Below, piece after piece: positions 6,424-11,539 of a DNA stretch of 11,539 nucleotides; position 1 is the stretch's first letter, and each line of letters opens with the position of its first letter. The DNA is from Gammaproteobacteria bacterium UBA4475 (GTDB lineage: Bacteria; Pseudomonadota; Gammaproteobacteria; Pseudomonadales; Azotimanducaceae). A program made the position numbers and the translations under genes. Below the pieces are notes generated by a model, which worked only from the letters and a program-made list of their open reading frames with translations, searched no databases and was not told the origin of the DNA. The stretch covers positions 1-11,539 of the forward strand of contig DGOD01000378.1 of NCBI GenBank assembly GCA_002389265.1, written 5' to 3'.

Positions 6424-7506
6424 GTGAGTCTGGAAGTTGAGCGCGTTGACGAGCTCCATCTATTGTTAAAAGAAAAGCGTCATTTACAAGCCACCATCGA
6501 ATCTTTACGCACTAAATTAGAGCGTTCGAGCGAGCTGGGCGAAGAGGCTATTCAGCAGCATCAGGTTGCAGTCAGTCAGGAGGTGTCGCAACTCAAGGCC
6601 ACCATCCAGGCTTTACGATTGCAGTTAGAGTTAGCGGGCAATGAAAAAACTGAGGCCGTCCAGGCTGAGATGCTGAATGCCCAACGGGAACTTGCCGAAC
6701 TTCGCGGCACCGTGCAAAGCCTGCGCGAGCAGCTGGAAGCAAGGCTCCATGGCGAGGAACAAACGCTCCAGAAAGTACGTGCAGAATCTCACCTCGAGCT
6801 CCAGCAGCTCAAGGCCACTGCCCAGGCCTTGCGCGTAGAGCTAGAACTCGCGGGCATTAAAACAACCGCTGCGGTGCAGCGAATCGCGGCGGAGTCGCAG
6901 CAAGAAATTCTCACGCTGAGATCAACGGTCCAAACATTAAGAGAACAACTCGAGACACAACAACACCAAATGAGCGAGGCTGTTCAGGCTGCACATGCTG
7001 CGTCCAGTATGGAAATAAAAGTCCTCCAGGCATTGGCGCAATCGCTGCGTGAGCAGATGACACTGACGAATCAGCAGAAGGACGTCGAGGTTCAGCAAGC
7101 GGTTTTAAGCAATCGGCTTGAAATCAACGGGTTAGAAAGTACTGTACGGGCCTTGCGAGACCAGTTGGAGTTATCCTATCTGGATCGTGACACTGCTGTG
7201 CAGGCGGCCAGAGCCGAGGAATATCAAGACAAAAAAGCTGTTCAGGAGACTGCGCAGCGTCTGCGCGAGGCGCTGGAGTTAAGCCAGCAAGAACTTGAAA
7301 GACGAGTGCAAGAGACTCGAGCGAGTACCAATGATGAGATTCGCATGCTTCAAGGGGCCGTACAGGCTCTTCGTGACGCAGCGGATGAAGCCGCCGTAGA
7401 CCAAGAGATCGCTATTAACCAGGCGACCGCACGTTTAACGGCGGAAAATACCCAGCTCAAATTAACAGTCATTTCAATGCGTGAACAGATGGATACCCTG
7501 CAATGA
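6424..7506 (+). CDS. Coiled-coil protein of nine 36-residue repeats
   Basis: I do not recognise a named family. The 360 residues divide exactly: a 20-residue head, nine repeats of 36 residues (starting at residues 21, 57, 93, 129, 165, 201, 237, 273 and 309) and a 16-residue partial tenth. The repeat opens with a pattern like L-x-x-T-x-Q-x-L-R-x-Q-L-E; leucine at positions 1, 8 and 12 and a small or branched residue at 5 and 23 recur. There is no proline, no cysteine, no membrane segment and no signal peptide, so it should be one long cytosolic alpha-helix, about 50 nm if fully extended. Start is GTG 6424 with AAAGG at 6411-6415, 8 nt before. Its stop overlaps the cyclase start (ATGA, 7503-7506), indicating coupled translation and probably a joint function as scaffold or dimerisation partner. 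That role is inference. Confidence 0.88.
   Translation: MSLEVERVDELHLLLKEKRHLQATIESLRTKLERSSELGEEAIQQHQVAVSQEVSQLKATIQALRLQLELAGNEKTEAVQAEMLNAQRELAELRGTVQSLREQLEARLHGEEQTLQKVRAESHLELQQLKATAQALRVELELAGIKTTAAVQRIAAESQQEILTLRSTVQTLREQLETQQHQMSEAVQAAHAASSMEIKVLQALAQSLREQMTLTNQQKDVEVQQAVLSNRLEINGLESTVRALRDQLELSYLDRDTAVQAARAEEYQDKKAVQETAQRLREALELSQQELERRVQETRASTNDEIRMLQGAVQALRDAADEAAVDQEIAINQATARLTAENTQLKLTVISMREQMDTLQ
6484..7503 (+). repeat. 108-bp coding tandem repeat, 9.4 units
   Basis: Units begin at 6484, 6592, 6700, 6808, 6916, 7024, 7132, 7240 and 7348, with a partial unit from 7456. The period is kept without a single insertion or deletion at the protein level. At the DNA level the units have diverged considerably, so the array is old and held by selection on the protein, not a fresh slippage product. 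Confidence 0.85.
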
Positions 7507-9788
7507 GTGAGACACCTTCAAACACTACCACCAAGCGCCTTTCATTAGATCCAGTGGAGCAGTTACGCCGCGCTGAATTTCTTCTGGATGTGTCCAGGAA
7601 AGTTTCTGGACTGACCTCTCTCGATGAAATTCTCGCGGAGTTGGTTGCGATCAGCACGCAAGAGATAGGTGCCGAACGCGGTACGTTATTCCTCAATGAT
7701 CCGACGACTGGCGAGCTGTATTCACGTATAGCCCAAGGTATTTTTAAGCGAGAGATCAGAGTGCTCAATGATCGGGGTATTGCGGGCCACGTGTTCACTC
7801 AAAATAAAAGTGAAATCGTCACTGATGCTTATGCAGACTCCCGGTTTAATAAAGATGTGGATGAGAAGACTGATTTTGTGACCAAGAGTATCTTGTGTGT
7901 GCCGCTATTGACGGTTCGTGGTGAAGTCATTGGTGTGACTCAGGTGCTCAATAAGATTGAGGGCGAATTTAACGAAGATGATCTTGCTTTGCTGGAATCC
8001 ATTACCACCCAGGCCTCAATTGCATTGCAAAGTCATCAGTTGATAGAGCAAATGCAGCGCAACACAGTCAAGGAAATGGAGTTCCTCGATATGATCGCTG
8101 ATGTAACCTCGGAAATTGATATTGTTGAGCTTCTCAACAAGGTCATGCAGGAGGCTACCCGCATGCTGAATGCGGAGCGCTCATCGGTGTTTCTCAATGA
8201 CGAAAAAACGGGTCTGCTTACCTTGTTGGTTGGTGATGGTTTGCCCGCAGGCGGTATTAGCTTTCCAAACACGGCGGGTATTGCCGGTGCTGTTTTCACC
8301 ACTGGCGAGACTATCAATATACCTCATGCCTACGCTGATCTCCGTTTTAACCCTGCGTCGGACAAGCAAAATAATTTTTTCACCAGCTCCATGCTTTGTA
8401 TTCCTGTGATTAATAAGTCGGGCAAGAAAATTGGCGTCACTCAAGTGCTGAATAAGCGTGGTGGCGCGTTTAACGAGGAGGATGAGCAACGCTTGACCGC
8501 ATTTACCGCGCAGGTCTCTATTGCCCTTGAAAATGCCAAATTGTTTAGTGAAGTGCAAACCATGCAGAACTACAACGAGAGCATTCTGCAGAGCATGCCG
8601 AATGGCATGATTACCTTTGATGAAGACCAGTTGATCAAAACCTGTAATCAAAATGCGTTGAATATTCTTGGAGTGAGCGAAGATTGGATCATTAACAAGA
8701 CTGCGACCGACCTCTTCAGTCTGAGTAATGGGTGGGTGCTGGAAAAAATTAATGCAGCCGAAGAGACGTTGAAAATACAGCATGTTGTGGATGCTGAACT
8801 GTCGGTTAATAAAGAATTGATATCGGTTAATGCCAGCTTCCAACCCTTGATGAATGAAGACAAGGAAAAGATAGGTTCCCTCGTCATGCTGGAAGATATC
8901 AGCACTGAAAAGCGCATGAAGTCGATGATGTCGCGTTACATGGACCCGAGCCTCGCGGACCGATTGATGGGTGGGGAAGAGGATAGTCTGGGTGGTACAT
9001 CCGGCGTCGCTACCGTTTTATTTTCAGATATTCGTGGGTTTACGCCCCTGACAGAATCATTGGGTGCGCAGGGTACTGTTGGCTTGTTGAACGAGTATTT
9101 CACCCTGATGGTGGAATGTCTGCAGAATGAAGGAGGCATGCTGGACAAGTTTATCGGCGACGCCATTATGGCTGGCTTCGGCTTGCCGGTTTCCCATGGT
9201 GACGATGAAGATCGGGCAGTGCGAACGGCGGTGTCGATGATCAAGGAGCTGTGGAAGTGGAATGACGTACGTCGAGTTCAGGGCTTGGGGCGAGTAGATA
9301 TCGGTATTGGTTTGAACACGGATACCGTAGTTAGCGGCAACATTGGCTCCTTAAAGCGAATGGACTACACCATGATAGGAGACGGCGTGAACCTGGCTGC
9401 GCGGTTGGAGAGTGCTTGTAAGCAATATCGAGCAAGAATATTGATCAGTGATCAAACCTACAGTAAATTGCGCGGCACCTATCGCTCCAGAGAAATTGAT
9501 CTGGTGGTCGTTAAGGGTAAGACAGAGCCTGTCAAGATTCATGAGATTCTCGATTACCACACCGATGAAAGCTTTCCTCATATCCAGGACGTCTTGGGTT
9601 TGTTCAAGGGCGGCCGAGATTTGTATCAGAATCAACAATGGAGTAAAGCCAAGGCTGAGTTCCAGAAAGCCGTGGTGCTCAACCAACATGATCACTTGTC
9701 TTCTATTTACATGGAGCGGTGTGATTACATGCAAGCCCACCCGCCTGGCGACGACTGGAATGGCGTCTGGGTGATGGAAGAGAAGTGA
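7503..9788 (+). CDS. GAF-GAF-PAS class III adenylate cyclase
   Basis: Signal-controlled nucleotide cyclase, expected to turn ATP into cAMP as a soluble dimer. The 761 residues hold GAF1 (about 40-175), GAF2 (207-345), a PAS-like domain (356-470), the catalytic domain (about 500-680) and a C-terminal TPR-like tail (695-745) ending in DDWNGVW. Catalytic residues are complete: metal-binding Asp509 (LFSDIRGF) and Asp553 (KFIGDAIMA), base-selecting Lys549 and Thr623 (DYTMIGDGVN), Asn630 and Arg634. Lys with Thr is the pair seen in Anabaena CyaB1, an adenylate cyclase. GAF2 keeps the whole NKFDE motif (Asn317, Lys318, Phe323, Asp327, Glu328); GAF1 has N150, K151, F156 and D160 but Leu for the last Glu. 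In CyaB1 such GAF domains bind cAMP and activate. There is no membrane segment. Start ATG 7503 overlaps the stop of the coiled-coil gene. Confidence 0.95.
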   Translation: MSETPSNTTTKRLSLDPVEQLRRAEFLLDVSRKVSGLTSLDEILAELVAISTQEIGAERGTLFLNDPTTGELYSRIAQGIFKREIRVLNDRGIAGHVFTQNKSEIVTDAYADSRFNKDVDEKTDFVTKSILCVPLLTVRGEVIGVTQVLNKIEGEFNEDDLALLESITTQASIALQSHQLIEQMQRNTVKEMEFLDMIADVTSEIDIVELLNKVMQEATRMLNAERSSVFLNDEKTGLLTLLVGDGLPAGGISFPNTAGIAGAVFTTGETINIPHAYADLRFNPASDKQNNFFTSSMLCIPVINKSGKKIGVTQVLNKRGGAFNEEDEQRLTAFTAQVSIALENAKLFSEVQTMQNYNESILQSMPNGMITFDEDQLIKTCNQNALNILGVSEDWIINKTATDLFSLSNGWVLEKINAAEETLKIQHVVDAELSVNKELISVNASFQPLMNEDKEKIGSLVMLEDISTEKRMKSMMSRYMDPSLADRLMGGEEDSLGGTSGVATVLFSDIRGFTPLTESLGAQGTVGLLNEYFTLMVECLQNEGGMLDKFIGDAIMAGFGLPVSHGDDEDRAVRTAVSMIKELWKWNDVRRVQGLGRVDIGIGLNTDTVVSGNIGSLKRMDYTMIGDGVNLAARLESACKQYRARILISDQTYSKLRGTYRSREIDLVVVKGKTEPVKIHEILDYHTDESFPHIQDVLGLFKGGRDLYQNQQWSKAKAEFQKAVVLNQHDHLSSIYMERCDYMQAHPPGDDWNGVWVMEEK

Positions 9789-9826
9789 TGCTGGGCTTTT
9801 CATGCCATGATGAAAGGCCTCAGCAT
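9788..9826 (+). terminator. Strong hairpin after cyclase gene
   Basis: ATGCTG plus GGCTTTTCAT (9788-9803) pairs with ATGAAAGGCC and CAGCAT (9810-9826), 16 pairs with one G-U and one bulged T at 9820, around a 6-nt loop. It starts at the last base of the cyclase stop codon and lies between convergent genes. There is no T tract on either strand, so it is not a classical intrinsic terminator. It may protect the mRNA 3' end or act with Rho. Confidence 0.5.
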
Positions 9827-9862
9827 TAGGGCAAAGTCATTATCAGGCTAGCGTAGACTTAA

Positions 9863-10576
9863 CTAAGGGATCTCTAGCAGTATAGAAAAGTCTACAATTT
9901 GTTCGAAATTCTCGGGGCTATCAAAGACCGTCACGAAATGAATCACGAGACCAAATGCGAGCGTAAAGAGGCCAACCGTGTACATCGCCGCTGACTTGTT
10001 GCCCGCATGGCACATCGCAATCGCAATCTGAGTCAGAGTGCCCAGTAAAATAAGCATTGCTAGCTTTCGAGGCCCGCTATGGTTCCTCTTTATTTCGAGT
10101 CTTTGGAGCCTTAAATCTCTCAAAGCATCGATATGAAGAAACAATCTGCTCTTCAAAAATGCGGTGCCAGATTCGTCATTGATGATAAAGCTCTGCAGAT
10201 CAACTAAGGCGGGTAACTCCGTAAATGTAATCTGATCTTTGGTTGTCTGCAGTTTGTCTGTTGCGATGTCTTGTTCTGCGTAACGCTTTGTCAACTCTCT
10301 GATTCTTGCCGCCCCCTCACCGTAGCTGTCAGACAATGAATTGATTGCGCTTAACGCGTTAAATTCTTGAGCAACTAGCGATTTAGCTTTAGCAGTCTCC
10401 CGCCAGGTATCTCCCGCCATTAAACTCGCAAACAATCCAAACATAATTGCTAAGGCGCCAAAATAGGGACCGACCACACCCTTTATCTCAAACCGGGTTC
10501 CCGCCAAAGCGATTACAAAATAGGTAGCTAATATACCGGTAATAATAGGAACAAAACTGAACAAAGAGATAGCCAT
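9863..10576 (-). CDS. Four-helix membrane protein, DUF4239-like
   Basis: Predicted inner-membrane protein of unknown function with 237 residues. Two hydrophobic helices lie at the N-terminus (about 5-26 and 33-54) and two near the C-terminus (171-190 and 196-217). Between them is a mainly helical soluble segment with SLVAQEFNALSAINSLSDSYG (66-86), RIRELTKRYAEQD (91-103) and an RLQRLEIKR stretch (157-164). The arrangement and the W-x-x-T-x...EFNAL and Y-x-x-x-D pattern resemble DUF4239 (bestrophin-like) proteins, though I cannot confirm membership. There is no signal peptide cleavage site. ATG 10576 has a weak GAGA upstream. Its DNA is richer in A and T than the flanking genes, so it may have been acquired. 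It is transcribed alone and converges on the cyclase gene; no link to it is shown. Confidence 0.7.
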   Translation of the reverse strand: MAISLFSFVPIITGILATYFVIALAGTRFEIKGVVGPYFGALAIMFGLFASLMAGDTWRETAKAKSLVAQEFNALSAINSLSDSYGEGAARIRELTKRYAEQDIATDKLQTTKDQITFTELPALVDLQSFIINDESGTAFLKSRLFLHIDALRDLRLQRLEIKRNHSGPRKLAMLILLGTLTQIAIAMCHAGNKSAAMYTVGLFTLAFGLVIHFVTVFDSPENFEQIVDFSILLEIP

Positions 10577-10874
10577 AATTTTTCTCTGTTAAATACGATT
10601 AAGTCATTAGTTTTACAGCAATCCTTCTATAAATGGAATTACGCGTCATAATTTGTTCGAATGAATCGTCTATAGGTTTTAGCCGGTAGCAAGCGTAACG
10701 AGCGTTTTTCGTTTTTAAGCGATGTAGCCTCAATCTTGCGGCTTGGTTCTGATAAGGCGTCGTAGGCACAGTACTGGATGTGAAAGGTTACTTTATTCTC
10801 TCCTGTCTTGACCGATTTTGACTAAATGTGGCTTACTAGTGGCACCTTCAACGATCAGCAAAAGGAAGCAAAAG
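10577..10874. other. Divergent intergenic region, promoters expected
   Basis: About 300 bp between the divergent membrane-protein and dehydrogenase genes, AT-rich near the former. TTGACC (10808-10813) and TTGACT (10818-10823) form a 10-bp-spaced pair that could serve as a -35 box or regulator half-sites for the dehydrogenase. No good -10 follows at 17 nt; CTTACT at 18 nt is weak. I see no RNA gene, small gene or terminator. Confidence 0.35.
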
Positions 10875-11539
10875 ATGGGACGTCTGGACGGCAAGGTTGC
10901 ATTGATTACTGGCGGGGCACGTGGGCAAGGCGCAGCAGAAGGCAAACGATTTCGCGCAGAAGGCGCAGAGGTCTACCTGACTGATGTTTTGGTCGATGAA
11001 GGTCTAGCGACCGCCGCTGAAATTGGCGCGACATTTATTGAACACGATGTTACTGACAGCGATGCTTGGGCGGCAATTGTCAGCCGTATTGAAAACGAAC
11101 AGGGGCATCTGGACGTGCTCATCAACAACGCGGGCATCTTCCATATGGTGGGTTTGGCCGACACCGAGCGGGCGCTCTGGGACCGCACAATTGCGATTAA
11201 TCAGACCGGCGTGTTTCTGGGTCTGCAGGCCGTCACCGCCATCATGATCCGGCAGAAATCAGGCTCTATCATCAACATCTCGTCCATCGCCGGGTTGCGC
11301 GGCGCAGGCGGCGCCTTTGCCTACGGCGCCAGCAAATGGGCCGTGCGCGGCATGACCAAAAGCGCAGCGCAGGAGTTGTCACCCTATGGTATCCGCGTTA
11401 ACTCCATCCACCCCGGAATCATCGAAACCAAGATGGTCGACGAATTCAGCCGCAAAGGCGTCAACGAAAGCATACGCGAGCGGATTCCCATGGGTCACTA
11501 TGCAGATGCCTCGGAGGTCGCAAATCTGGCCCTGTTCCT
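10875..11539 (+). CDS. Short-chain dehydrogenase/reductase, 3' truncated by window
   Basis: NAD(P)-dependent oxidoreductase of the classical SDR family, cytosolic and normally tetrameric, acting on an unidentified alcohol or ketone. The window shows 221 of probably about 250 residues. Visible marks: the dinucleotide motif TGGARGQG (12-19), Asp37 at the end of the second strand (VYLTD), which favours NAD(H) over NADP(H), HDVTD (57-61), NNAG (84-87), structural Asn109 (NQTG), catalytic Ser137 (ISSIAG), Tyr150 and Lys154 (YGASK), and HPGIIETKM (179-187). The MGRLDGKVALITGGARGQG opening is common in enzymes annotated as 3-alpha/20-beta-hydroxysteroid dehydrogenase or 3-oxoacyl reductase, labels too loose to apply here. 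ATG 10875 has a good AAAGGAAG at 10861-10868. The last 20-30 residues lie beyond the window. Confidence 0.93.
   Translation, partial: MGRLDGKVALITGGARGQGAAEGKRFRAEGAEVYLTDVLVDEGLATAAEIGATFIEHDVTDSDAWAAIVSRIENEQGHLDVLINNAGIFHMVGLADTERALWDRTIAINQTGVFLGLQAVTAIMIRQKSGSIINISSIAGLRGAGGAFAYGASKWAVRGMTKSAAQELSPYGIRVNSIHPGIIETKMVDEFSRKGVNESIRERIPMGHYADASEVANLALF

Noticed and set aside
6424..7506. Reading the repeat protein as a chemoreceptor or a phage tail fibre
   Set aside because: There is no membrane segment, HAMP or receptor hairpin tip, no phage neighbours, and the coupled partner is a cyclase.
8181..8843. A 220-codon open frame antisense to the cyclase gene
   Set aside because: It lies wholly inside the GAF/PAS coding region, has no recognisable motif or operon context, and the plus-strand frame is clearly the real one.
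10675..10720. T-rich stretch with AACG/CGTT near 10697-10720 as a terminator
   Set aside because: The possible stem is only four pairs and no gene ends nearby; both flanking genes start here.

Overview
The window looks like chromosomal DNA of a Gram-negative proteobacterium, most likely a marine gammaproteobacterium. Base composition is moderate, genes are tightly packed in short operons, and the hexapeptide acyltransferase and YdjA-type nitroreductase resemble gammaproteobacterial versions. This placement rests on recalled family resemblance, not on a search. I see no phage, insertion sequence, CRISPR array, tRNA or rRNA.

Layout. (1) Positions 27-749, minus: a left-handed beta-helix acyltransferase. 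It is divergent from (2) a YdjA-like FMN nitroreductase (957-1523, plus), which is followed by a possible small hypothetical gene (1560-1841). (3) 1966-4200, plus: a likely two-gene operon of a persulfide dioxygenase fused to a rhodanese and a class III (CaiB/BaiF) CoA-transferase. (4) 4502-6211, minus: a flavin-controlled operon. It has a sigma70-like promoter, a textbook FMN riboswitch (6031-6178), a type II lumazine synthase (ribH) and an APH-fold small-molecule kinase. (5) 6424-9788, plus: the most unusual part. A GTG-started, all-coiled-coil protein made of nine exact 36-residue repeats plus a partial tenth overlaps by ATGA a 761-residue GAF-GAF-PAS class III adenylate cyclase with a TPR-like tail. 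A strong hairpin follows. (6) 9863-10576, minus: a four-helix membrane protein resembling DUF4239. (7) 10875 to the window edge, plus: a short-chain dehydrogenase, cut by the window end.

How they work together. The dioxygenase-rhodanese oxidises or transfers persulfide sulfur, and its operon partner activates an unidentified carboxylic acid as a CoA thioester. FMN should repress ribH and probably the kinase behind it. The cyclase should make cAMP, with tandem GAF domains of the NKFDE type that suggest feedback by cyclic nucleotide. The translationally coupled coiled-coil protein is the best candidate here for an undescribed partner, such as a scaffold, length ruler or dimerisation platform for the cyclase.
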